Source of the DNA: Actinomycetospora termitidis
GTDB lineage: Bacteria > Actinomycetota > Actinomycetes > Mycobacteriales > Pseudonocardiaceae
Length of the DNA: 64,000 bases
Assembly (NCBI RefSeq): GCF_030286555.1
Contig: NZ_JASVWF010000003.1
Coordinates: 868,001-932,000 of the forward strand
Direction: 5' to 3'
Shown: piece by piece, positions 47,312-55,072 of the stretch
Layout: each line of letters begins with the position of its first letter
How positions within the stretch are numbered: the first letter of the stretch is position 1
Program-made: the position numbers and the translations under genes
Notes under the pieces: generated by a model
The model's database searches: none
Seen by the model: the letters and a program-made list of their open reading frames with translations, nothing else
Told to the model about the DNA's origin: nothing

Positions 47312-48190
47312 TCAGCGCGTCCGGCGCCGGATCAGGCCCTCCTGCACGACGCTCGCCACGAGGGTGCCGTCGGCGCTGTAGAGCCGGCCGGACGCGAGCC
47401 CGCGGCCGCCACCGGCGTTCGGGGACTCCTGGACGTAGAGCAGCCAGTCGTCGGCCCGGAACGGGCGGTGGAACCACACCGCGTGGTCGAGGCTCGCGAG
47501 GCTGACGTCGCGGGAGCCGGCGCCACCCTGCACGTGCGGGAACACCGCGGCCTCGAGCAGGGTGAGGTCGCTCGCGTAGGTGAGGACGCAGACGTGCAGG
47601 AGCCGGCCGCCGGGCTCGGACGGGTCGGGCAGCTCCCCGTCGGCCCGGATCCAGACACGGTTGCGCGGCGGGCGTTCCGCGATCTCGTCCCACGGGGCGT
47701 GGTCGACGTAGCGGACGTCGAGCGGCCACGTCAGCGCCTTGCCCGTCGTCGTGAAGGCCGGTCGGTCCGCGGGCACGGGCGGCATGTCGCGGCGCGGCAG
47801 CCCGTCCGGGCCCGGGGTGTCGGGCATCGGCGCCTGGTGCTCGACGCCGGACTCGGGCCGCTGGAACGACGCCGACATCGTGAAGATGATCTCGCCGTGC
47901 TGCACCGCGGTCACCCGCCGCGTGGTGAACGACCGACCGTCGCGGGCCCGGTCGACCTCGTAGACGATCGGCGCGAACGGGTCGCCCGGGCGCAGGAAGT
48001 AGCCGTGCAACGAGTGCACGTCCCGGTCGTCCTCGACGGTCCGTCCGGCGGCCACCATCGCCTGCCCGGCGACCTGACCCCCGAAGACCCGCAGCAGGGA
48101 CTCGCGCGGGCTGCGTCCCCGGAAGATGTCGCGTTCGATCGCCTCGAGGTCGAGGACGTCACCGACGAGCTCGTCGAGAGCCTTGCTCAT
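47312..48190 (-). CDS. tesB: acyl-CoA thioesterase II
   Basis: 292 residues with two hotdog modules. FGGQVAGQAMVAAGRTV near residue 36, the loop SLHGYFLRPGDP, RVTAVQHGEIIFTMSASFQ, and LASLDHAVWFHRPF near 237 containing the catalytic Asp, are typical TesB signatures. It hydrolyses acyl-CoA to free acid and CoA, in lipid turnover. Monocistronic by position. Confidence 0.92.
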   Translation of the reverse strand: MSKALDELVGDVLDLEAIERDIFRGRSPRESLLRVFGGQVAGQAMVAAGRTVEDDRDVHSLHGYFLRPGDPFAPIVYEVDRARDGRSFTTRRVTAVQHGEIIFTMSASFQRPESGVEHQAPMPDTPGPDGLPRRDMPPVPADRPAFTTTGKALTWPLDVRYVDHAPWDEIAERPPRNRVWIRADGELPDPSEPGGRLLHVCVLTYASDLTLLEAAVFPHVQGGAGSRDVSLASLDHAVWFHRPFRADDWLLYVQESPNAGGGRGLASGRLYSADGTLVASVVQEGLIRRRTR

Positions 48191-48228
48191 GGGGCGGCAT
48201 CATCCCCGAGCGGCGCCGCCGGCGTCGA

Positions 48229-48840
48229 TCACTGCCCGAACGAGAGGACCGAGACCTTCGCGACGCCGAGGTCGAGGCCGAGCAGCGCCCCGCCGCCGCC
48301 GGACTGCTGCTGCCCGCCGTCGTCGGTGTCGTCGTGCTCGGCCTCCTGCGGGGCCGGCGCGGACTGCTGGTGCTGCGGCGCGGCCGGCGCGGCGGCCTGG
48401 CGCTGCGGCGCGGTCTGCTCACCACCGGAGAAGGTCATCATCGACGGCGCGGGCTTCGCTCCGGCGATCGGCAGGGTCTGCGTCGGAGCGGCGGCCTCGC
48501 CCGGGGCCGCGATCTTCGTCGTGGAGGTGCCGCGGGCTGTGGAGCCCGCGGAGGAGGTGCCCGGGGTGGTCGACGACTCGGCGGGCTCCTGGTCGCCCGG
48601 GGCCGAGAGCAGGTCGAGCGTGGCGGGCGGCGGCGGGGTGGCCAGTCCGTAGGACTGGAGGGGGCTCGCGGACGGAGCGGCGGTCGCTGCGGCGGGCGCG
48701 GCGTCCTGCTGCTCGGACAGCGGCGTCACGCCCAGCACCGAGTGGGCCCCGAACGCGACCGCGGCGGCCACGGGGACGCCGACGACGACGCCCTTGGACC
48801 GCAGGGGGTGCACACGCATGGCGTGGCGAGCGCGAGGCAT
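48229..48840 (-). CDS. exported low-complexity protein
   Basis: 203 residues: basic start (PRARHAMRVHPLRSKG), a signal-type hydrophobic segment (about 17-36), then a long Ala/Pro/Ser/Thr/Gln-rich disordered body with DDTDDGG and GGQQQSGGGG stretches, and a short hydrophobic end (LLGLDLGVAKVSVLSFGQ). GAGAGGAAC ribosome site. No domain recognised; probably an envelope or secreted protein. Confidence 0.68.
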   Translation of the reverse strand: MPRARHAMRVHPLRSKGVVVGVPVAAAVAFGAHSVLGVTPLSEQQDAAPAAATAAPSASPLQSYGLATPPPPATLDLLSAPGDQEPAESSTTPGTSSAGSTARGTSTTKIAAPGEAAAPTQTLPIAGAKPAPSMMTFSGGEQTAPQRQAAAPAAPQHQQSAPAPQEAEHDDTDDGGQQQSGGGGALLGLDLGVAKVSVLSFGQ

Positions 48841-49099
48841 CGGGTTCCTCTCCACGAGCGATGTCGTCCAGGGGTGTCCGCCGTGCCCCTGACACACGGC
48901 GGCGTGACCACTCGACGCACCTAACGCGCCCGCGGCACCACCGTTACGGGTGATCCGCCGATTTCTTGAGCCTCCGGAGAGGTGATACGGACCGTGGTCG
49001 TATGTCGCTCTTCGTGACCGGACGTGACCGACTGGCCGCGGCGGGTCCCACCGGTCAGACTCCTCGCCGAGAGGCGTCGGGGCCGGTGGGAGGAGACGC

Positions 49100-50587
49100 G
49101 TGCAGCAGCTGTCGGGTCTGGACGCGGTGTTCCTCGCCGCGGAGGACGACCACCAGTTCACCCACATCAGCCAGCTCGTCGTGCTCGACCGGCCGGACCC
49201 GGACTTCGAGCCGTTCACGGCCTGGCGCCGGCAGCTCGCCGACCGCCTGCACCTGTTGGAGCCGCTGCGCCGTCGGCTCGTGGAGGTCCCGTTCGGGCTG
49301 GACCACCCGTACTGGATCTCCGACCCGGACTTCGACCTGGACTTCCACGTCCGGCACTCCGCGGTGGCGCCGCCCGGGTCCGACGACCAGCTCGACGAGC
49401 TCGTCGGGCGCCTGGTCGCCGGGCCCATGGACCGCGACCACCCGCTGTGGGTCTCGCACGTGATCGAGGGGCTCGCGCCGACCGAGGAGTCACCGCATGG
49501 TCGCTTCGCGCTCCTGACGATGATCCACCACGCGGCGATCGACGGGGCCTCGGGCGCCGAGCTGCTGACGCTCATGCTGGACGACTCGCCGGACGCGGAG
49601 CGCCCCGCCGACGCGGGCGAGTGGCGTCCGGAGGACCCGCCGTCGTACCCGGGGCTGGTGGGACGTGCCGCGTGGCACGGCGTGCAGCGCCCGGGCCGGG
49701 CGCTGCTGCTCGCGGCGAAGGCGGGTCAGCAGGTCGCGGGGGCGACCCGGCACCCCGCCGTCATCGACCTCGCCGACCGCATCCGGAACACCCTGCGCGG
49801 GCAGCTCGGCGCGGTGCTCAACCTCGGACGGGCGCGCGACGCCGACGTCTCCTCACCCCGGCTGCCGGCCACGCCTGCACCGGTCACGCCGTTCAACGCC
49901 CCGATCAGCCGCTACCGCCGGTTCGCGCGGCGCTCGGTGCCGCTCGACGAGGTCAAGGCGGCGGGCAAGGACAACGACGCGACCGTGAACGACGTCGTCG
50001 TGGCGGCGTGCGCGGGAGCGCTGCGGGCCTACCTGCTCGAGCACGACGCGCTCCCCGGCGCGCCGCTCTCCGCGATGATCCCGGTCTCGCTGCGCACGGG
50101 TGAGGAGCCCGACCGGTGGACCAACCGGGTCTCGGCCACGGTGGCCTCGCTCCCGACCGACCTGGACGATCCCGCCGCGCGCCTGTCCGCCGCCCACCGG
50201 GCGCTCGACACCGCGAAGGCGGTCTTCGCGGCCTCCCCGGGCGCCCTGGCCCCGGAGGGCGCCGGGCTCGGTGTCCCCGCGCTGACCACGCTGATCAGCC
50301 GGGTCACCACGCGCACCGCCGCCCGCGGCCTCGTCCCGTTCAACGTCATCATCTCGAACGTGCCCGGCCCGCAGGAGCCGCTGTACATGGCCGGCGCCCG
50401 GGCCCGGCACTACTTCCCGGTGAGCGCGGTCGCCGACGGGCAGGGCCTCAACATCACGGTGCAGAGCTACGACGGGTCCGTCGACATCGGCCTGGTCTCG
50501 TGCGCCCGCCTCGTGCCGGACCTGCACCGGCTGGTCGACCTGATCGTCGCCGAGTTCCACACGTTGCACGAGCTGGCCTCGTCGTGA
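49100..50587 (+). CDS. wax ester synthase/diacylglycerol acyltransferase (WS/DGAT)
   Basis: Makes triacylglycerol or wax ester from acyl-CoA. 495 residues. Active-site HHxxxDG is IHHAAIDGASG with His143-His144, Asp148 and Gly149; NDVVVAACAGALRAYL and NVIISNVPGPQEPLY are further family signatures. GTG start with GGGAGGAGA. Coupled through GTGA to a methyltransferase. Confidence 0.94.
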   Translation: MQQLSGLDAVFLAAEDDHQFTHISQLVVLDRPDPDFEPFTAWRRQLADRLHLLEPLRRRLVEVPFGLDHPYWISDPDFDLDFHVRHSAVAPPGSDDQLDELVGRLVAGPMDRDHPLWVSHVIEGLAPTEESPHGRFALLTMIHHAAIDGASGAELLTLMLDDSPDAERPADAGEWRPEDPPSYPGLVGRAAWHGVQRPGRALLLAAKAGQQVAGATRHPAVIDLADRIRNTLRGQLGAVLNLGRARDADVSSPRLPATPAPVTPFNAPISRYRRFARRSVPLDEVKAAGKDNDATVNDVVVAACAGALRAYLLEHDALPGAPLSAMIPVSLRTGEEPDRWTNRVSATVASLPTDLDDPAARLSAAHRALDTAKAVFAASPGALAPEGAGLGVPALTTLISRVTTRTAARGLVPFNVIISNVPGPQEPLYMAGARARHYFPVSAVADGQGLNITVQSYDGSVDIGLVSCARLVPDLHRLVDLIVAEFHTLHELASS

Positions 50588-51330
50588 CCGCCCGGGACCG
50601 GGTGCTGGCGCTGCTCGCGGAGCGGCCGACCGACACCTCCGGGCCCTGGCTCGACCTCGTGCACGGCCGCCCCGGGTCGCGCGGCCGGGTGCAGGAACTC
50701 TGGGAGAGCGCCTCCGGCGCGAGCGGGTACGACGGGGTGCTCGCGCTCGGCGACCGGGTCGAGGCCTACGTCCCGGGTCTCGTCGGCGGCGCGGCGCTGC
50801 GGGACTTCTACCGGGTCGACGAGCGCCTGGGGCTCGTCGGCGGCGAGACCGTGCTCGACCTGGCCTGCGGCCCCGGGACGTTGACCCGCCGGCTGGCCCG
50901 GGCGGTCGGCCGCCGCGGTCTCGTGATCGGCGCGGACCTCTCGGAACCGATGCTCGCCCGGGCGGCCCGCTCGACCGCGTTCGCCCAGGTCGACTTCGCG
51001 CGTCTAGACGCGATGGACCTGCCGTTCACCGACGCCGCGATCGACGCGGTGTCGTGCTCGATGTGTCTGCACCTGGTGCCGGACCTCGTCACGACGCTGC
51101 GCGGGATCGCCCGGGTCCTGCGCCCGTCCGGCCCGGTGGCCTTCGCGGTCCCGGCGCACGCCCCGGGCCCGCTGCGCCCGTTCAGCGACCTGTTCGCCCG
51201 GGTCGGGCAGGCGCGCCTCTTCGGTCCCGGCGACCTCTCGGGGGTCCTGCGCGACCTCGGCTTCACGGGCGTCGAGGAGCGGTGGCTCGGTGGGGTCCGG
51301 GTCGTCGACGCGAGCGCGCCGCCGTCGTAG
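50584..51330 (+). CDS. SAM-dependent methyltransferase
   Basis: 248 residues. SAM site VLDLACGPGTLTRRLARAVG near 91, GADLSEPMLARAA near 115, and SCSMCLHLVPDLVTTLRGIA near 155. Class I, ubiE/phospholipid N-methyltransferase-like. GTG start overlapping the WS/DGAT stop (GTGA), so a lipid-related substrate is possible. A hairpin follows. Confidence 0.88.
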   Translation: MTARDRVLALLAERPTDTSGPWLDLVHGRPGSRGRVQELWESASGASGYDGVLALGDRVEAYVPGLVGGAALRDFYRVDERLGLVGGETVLDLACGPGTLTRRLARAVGRRGLVIGADLSEPMLARAARSTAFAQVDFARLDAMDLPFTDAAIDAVSCSMCLHLVPDLVTTLRGIARVLRPSGPVAFAVPAHAPGPLRPFSDLFARVGQARLFGPGDLSGVLRDLGFTGVEERWLGGVRVVDASAPPS

Positions 51331-51352
51331 GGGCGCATTTCGGTGTCAGCAG

Positions 51353-51389
51353 TGCGGCCATGCTGACGTCGAATGTCAGCATGGCCGCA
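51353..51389. terminator. perfect 15-bp hairpin between convergent genes
   Basis: TGCGGCCATGCTGAC (51353-51367) pairs perfectly with 51375-51389 around GTCGAAT, ending 2 bases before the PAP2 stop. No T-tract. Confidence 0.8.
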
Positions 51390-51390
51390 T

Positions 51391-52050
51391 TCACGACGTG
51401 CGGAGGAGGCCCCGCCGGGCGCCGTCCAGCACGAGCAGCGCCCCGCCGACGGCGGCGAGCACGCCGTAGGCCGCGAGCACGTCGCCCGGCCGGTGCCAGC
51501 CCGCGGCCACGACGGCCACCGAGGCACCCGCCACCACGACCAGCCCGACGACGCCCGCCACGTACCGCGCCGCCGCCGGCAGCACCAGCAGCGTCGCGAT
51601 CACCAGCGCGCCGATCACCGTCACGTGGCCGCTCGGCAGGGAGTTCTCCCCCGCCCCCTCGCGCGGCAGCACGGCCTTGAGGCCCTGGGTGATCGCCTGG
51701 GACGTCAGGACCAGCACCACCGCGGCCACGGCCGCACCGACCCGTCGTCGGGACAGCCCGATCGCGGCGATCACCACGAGCGCGAGCCCGACGGTCGCGA
51801 CGCTGACCAGGCCGAGCAGGTCGAGGACGTCGCCGCGCACGCCGGAGAAGAGGTCCTCGACGGAGACCATGACGGCGTGGTCGACCCGGCGACCGGACGC
51901 GGAGTCGACCAGCAGCAGCCAGCTCGCCGTCGTGAGCACCGTGCCGAGCAGGCCGAGGACGAGCCCGCCCACGACGCGAGCGGCCCACCGTCCGCCCGGC
52001 CGGTACGCCGGGTGCATCGGGACGGTGGGCCGCGTCGCGAGGGTGGTCAT
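51391..52050 (-). CDS. PAP2-family membrane phosphatase
   Basis: 219 residues with about six hydrophobic segments. The phosphatase motifs are KAVLPREG, SLPSGHVTV and AAGWHRPGDVLAA, so catalytic histidines lie in SGH and in GWHRPGD. Enzymes of this fold dephosphorylate undecaprenyl pyrophosphate or phosphatidic acid at the membrane. ATG at 52050. Confidence 0.9.
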   Translation of the reverse strand: MTTLATRPTVPMHPAYRPGGRWAARVVGGLVLGLLGTVLTTASWLLLVDSASGRRVDHAVMVSVEDLFSGVRGDVLDLLGLVSVATVGLALVVIAAIGLSRRRVGAAVAAVVLVLTSQAITQGLKAVLPREGAGENSLPSGHVTVIGALVIATLLVLPAAARYVAGVVGLVVVAGASVAVVAAGWHRPGDVLAAYGVLAAVGGALLVLDGARRGLLRTS

Positions 52051-52123
52051 GTCGACCAGGGTCCCCGCCGGACCTGAGGATGCGGTGAGAACCTCCTGGG
52101 GCGTGCGGAGCGACGGGGAAGGG

Positions 52124-52738
52124 TCACCGCCAGGCGCGCTCCGCGTGGCCGAACACGATGACGTTGTCCTCGTAGCTGCGCCGGTCGGCGTCGAACTGGC
52201 CGCCGCACGTGATCAGCCGGATCTGGGCGTCGCCGGTGGGGCCGTAGACCTGCGCGGTCGGGAACGCCTGCTTCGAGGCCTGCTCGACGCGGTCGACCAC
52301 GAACGCCACCGACGACCCGTCCGCCCGGTGCACCAGGATCTGGTCGCCGGCCGTGAGGTCGTCGAGGTGGGCGAACCCGCCCTCGGCGCCGTGGTAGTTG
52401 ACGTGCGAGGCGAACACGGCCGGGCCGTTCGTGCCGGGGGCGGCGCCCCGGGAGAACCAGCCGACGGTCGCGGCGTCCGGCGGGACCTGCAGCGACAGGT
52501 CCTCGTTGTAGCCCAGCTTCATGACGGAGTCCCGGGTCAGCCCGATCGCCGGGATCTCGATGCCGGTGGGCGCCGAGGCGGCGAGGGGCAGCGACTCGAC
52601 CGCCGCGCCCGCGGGCGCCGACACCGTGGTGGTGCCGGTGCGCGCGGAGCCCGGGCCGGTCATGAGCACCGTGAGCGTCACCGCCGCGGCGACGATCGCG
52701 AGCACCCAGATCAGCAGCGGCGAGCGCGTGCGGGTCAC
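52124..52738 (-). CDS. class F-type sortase
   Basis: 204 residues: membrane anchor (7-26), then the sortase barrel. His112 in FASHVNYHG, Cys178 in RLITCGG and Arg186-187 in DADRRSY form the active site. Class F sortases attach or process surface proteins in actinobacteria. GTG start overlapping the excalibur-domain gene stop (GTGA), which marks that protein as a probable substrate. Confidence 0.92.
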   Translation of the reverse strand: MTRTRSPLLIWVLAIVAAAVTLTVLMTGPGSARTGTTTVSAPAGAAVESLPLAASAPTGIEIPAIGLTRDSVMKLGYNEDLSLQVPPDAATVGWFSRGAAPGTNGPAVFASHVNYHGAEGGFAHLDDLTAGDQILVHRADGSSVAFVVDRVEQASKQAFPTAQVYGPTGDAQIRLITCGGQFDADRRSYEDNVIVFGHAERAWR

Positions 52739-53856
52739 GCGTCCTCCCGTTCCCGACGGCGGGTGGTGCCGGCCACGCCGGCCAGGGCGAGTCCGGCGAG
52801 GGCGACCGCACCGGCCGGGACGCCGGGCTGCGAGTCACCGGTCGCGACGCCGCCCTGCGGGTACCCCTCGTAGTGCGCGGCGACGGTCTCGTAGTCGTCC
52901 GGGTTCCACTCGCAGGCGCGGCCGTCGTCGTCACCGTCGAGGTTGTTCGGGTCCGACCGGTCGGCCTCGTAGGTGGCCTGCGCCTCGTCCGCGGTCACGT
53001 CCCCGCAGTCGATGTCGCGCCCGTGCCAGTCGTGGTGCTTCGTGTGCTTCAGCCCGTGGCAGAGCCGGTCGAGCGCGGCGACGAGGTCGGGCAGGGTGCC
53101 GTAGCCGGTCGCGGGGTCGAAGGAGTCCGGGAGCGCGCCGCAGAACGAGGCGAACTGCGTCCCGACCGCGTCGGCGTCCGCGTCGTCCACGCTGACCTTG
53201 CTCGCGAGGTAGACACAGGCGTCCCGTGGGCTGGAGAACGACCCGGACTCCGGGAAGTCGGGGATCGTCACGTCGCCGAGCTCGAGGTTGCCCCGCGGCA
53301 GGTCCTTCAGTGCCTCGTCGATCGGGAGTCCGGATCGGACCGTGCCCGTGAGGTTCTGCAGCGCAGCGGCGGCGTCCTCGGCGGAGACGGTCGAGCGGGT
53401 GGCCGGCGCGTCCTGCTCGGAGTCCGTCGTGGTGGTCGTCGTCGTGGTGGACGAGTCGGTCGTCGCCTCGGTCGACGACGCACCGGTCGTCGTGGCGGTG
53501 TCCGGCGTCGTGGTCGTGACCGGGGCGGCCGCGGCGGCCTCACGGGCCTTCTCCTGCGCGGCGCGGGCCTTCTCCTGGGCCGCCTGCACGCGGGCCTGCG
53601 CCTGCTCGGCGGCCGCCTTCGCGCGGGCCCGGGCCCGCTCGGCCGCCGCCTGTGCGCGGGCCTGCGCCTGCGCGACCATCTCCTGCGGCGAGACGCACGA
53701 CCCGCTGTCGGCGTCGAAGATCTCGCCCTGCGCGGCGCAGCTCGCCGAGGACGGCCCCGACTCCTGCGCGGACGCCACACCCGGCGCGATGACCGCGGCT
53801 CCCACCAGGCCCGCCATCAGCACCGCGGCGGAGCGGGTCCCCCTGCCAGTCCTCAC
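52735..53856 (-). CDS. exported excalibur-domain coiled-coil protein, probable sortase substrate
   Basis: 373 residues: signal peptide 1-30 (ends VASAQ), two-cysteine motif 40-54, Ala/Gln/Glu-rich coiled coil about 58-110, Thr-rich linker 113-145, a Cys-rich region 215-270, excalibur domain 281-317 (DIDCGD, SDPNNLDGDDDGRACEW, the calcium loop and Cys pair), and a C-terminal GYPQGGVATGDSQPG, hydrophobic helix (about 347-364) and basic RRRERE tail, which is a sorting-signal layout. GTG start at 53856 with GAGGAG upstream. Directly before the sortase gene. Confidence 0.85.
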   Translation of the reverse strand: MRTGRGTRSAAVLMAGLVGAAVIAPGVASAQESGPSSASCAAQGEIFDADSGSCVSPQEMVAQAQARAQAAAERARARAKAAAEQAQARVQAAQEKARAAQEKAREAAAAAPVTTTTPDTATTTGASSTEATTDSSTTTTTTTTDSEQDAPATRSTVSAEDAAAALQNLTGTVRSGLPIDEALKDLPRGNLELGDVTIPDFPESGSFSSPRDACVYLASKVSVDDADADAVGTQFASFCGALPDSFDPATGYGTLPDLVAALDRLCHGLKHTKHHDWHGRDIDCGDVTADEAQATYEADRSDPNNLDGDDDGRACEWNPDDYETVAAHYEGYPQGGVATGDSQPGVPAGAVALAGLALAGVAGTTRRREREDA

Positions 53857-54473
53857 GTGCACTCCTCGACTCCGTCGTCCCGCCACGACGGGGGACCGTT
53901 CGAGGAACGCATCGCCGGAATGTCCCGTCCGCGTTACACCGATCGGACCAGCGACGTTCGTGGCACGGACCGGCTCGGTCTGCGAGCGCTCCGTGAATCC
54001 GCTTCCGCCGGAATCGGTTCCGCGGGGGGTGTGGCACCGAGGGCCGGCTCCTACGGCGCGCTCCCTGGTTCCGCTTCCGCCGGAATCGTTCTACGGGGGT
54101 CGTAGCGCAGGGGGCCGGAGCCCCCAAGCGCGCTGTCTGGATCCGCTTCCACGGGAATCGGTTCTGCGGGAGTCGTGCCGCCGAGGGCCGGATCCCACAG
54201 CGCGCTGTCTCGATCCGCTTCCACGGGAATCGGTTTCTGCCGGGGCGTGGCGCAGTGGAGCCGCCTCCTCCGCGAACTCGAGGGATCCGGGTCCACGGGA
54301 AGCGGATCCGCCGGGAGCCCCGGTCGAGTCGGGGCGTGTCACCACGGAGTCGGACGTCGTCGGACGCGGACCCGGTCCGTCGGTGCGACACCCGGCAGGT
54401 TCGGCGACCGCCGGACCTGCGTCACGTCACTCTCGCGACGGCGGGCGGTGCGGCGCCAGGGAGTCCTCCCCGG
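53857..54473. other. gene-free stretch dominated by tandem repeats
   Basis: No convincing gene. The promoter of the excalibur/sortase operon should lie in the first 100 bases. About 53950-54310 is a tandem array; the rest shows nothing I can name. Long open frames across it on both strands arise because the 72-base period is a multiple of three. Confidence 0.65.
53950..54310. repeat. 72-bp tandem repeat, about five copies
   Basis: Copies of GCTTCC[AG]C[CG]GGAATCG start at 54001, 54073, 54145 and 54217, exactly 72 bases apart; a degenerate copy precedes (about 53950-54000) and a partial one follows (54289-54310). Each unit also has GAGGGCCGG-like and AGCGCGCT segments. Units differ at 10-25% of positions, so the array is old. 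Confidence 0.85.
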
Positions 54474-54953
54474 TCACCGGCCCCGTGCGGCCCCGTGACC
54501 TCGCCGGCGCCGGGCGACCATGTGCCCCGCGACCAGGCGGGCCGGGCTCTCGCGCAGGCAGATCGACACACCGGCGTCGAGCATCGCGACGAGCCGGTCG
54601 GTGGGGGCGTGCCGCCCGAGCAGGACGACGACCTCCGCTCCCGGTTGCCGGTCCAGGACGTCCACGACCTGCTCCGGCTCCGGGTCGACCAGGACGACGA
54701 AGTCGACGCAGGGGTGGTGGGACGGACGGTCCGTGGCGACGATCCGCCAGCTCGTCGGCGCGACGTCGGTGAGCAGCCGGGCGGTGGAGCGCGAGGCCAC
54801 GACCTCCACCGTCGCCGGGGCGTCGTCCACGAGCCGCGGATCGGGTGTCGGGACGACCGGCAGCGGACCGCTCGGGTGGGGGTCCCGCGCGACGGGCTCG
54901 GGGGTCCGCGGGTGCCCGACGGAGTGCCGACCGGAGCGCAGGGAGAACCTCAT
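54474..54953 (-). CDS. response-regulator-like protein lacking a clear output domain
   Basis: 159 residues; residues about 75-150 read CVDFVVLVDPEPEQVVDVLD, AEVVVLLGRHAPTDRLVAML and DAGVSICLRESPARLVAGHM, the alternation of a receiver-type alpha/beta fold with the end of a CheY-like domain, but the phosphoacceptor Asp is not clear. The N-terminal 60 residues are disordered. No DNA-binding domain. Start at ATG 54953 uncertain. Confidence 0.55.
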   Translation of the reverse strand: MRFSLRSGRHSVGHPRTPEPVARDPHPSGPLPVVPTPDPRLVDDAPATVEVVASRSTARLLTDVAPTSWRIVATDRPSHHPCVDFVVLVDPEPEQVVDVLDRQPGAEVVVLLGRHAPTDRLVAMLDAGVSICLRESPARLVAGHMVARRRRGHGAARGR

Positions 54954-55018
54954 GACGTCGATGCTGCGCCGCGGACCTGGACGTCTCCTGAGCGCCGCCT
55001 GTGGGATCCGGGTACGCC

Positions 55019-55057
55019 GACGCGGCGGTGTCCCGGGGGGCAGGACACCGCCGCGTC
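55019..55057. terminator. perfect 15-bp hairpin ending the glycosyltransferase operon
   Basis: GACGCGGCGGTGTCC (55019-55033) and its complement (55043-55057) surround a 9-base loop, 16 bases beyond the stop of the GT39-like gene. No T-tract. Confidence 0.85.
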
Positions 55058-55072
55058 GACCCGCACCGCTCG

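Noticed and set aside
53997-54310. CRISPR array or coding repeats in the 72-bp tract.
   Set aside because: Repeats are directly adjacent with no unique spacers, and the apparent 24-residue protein repeats occur in several frames because 72 is a multiple of three.
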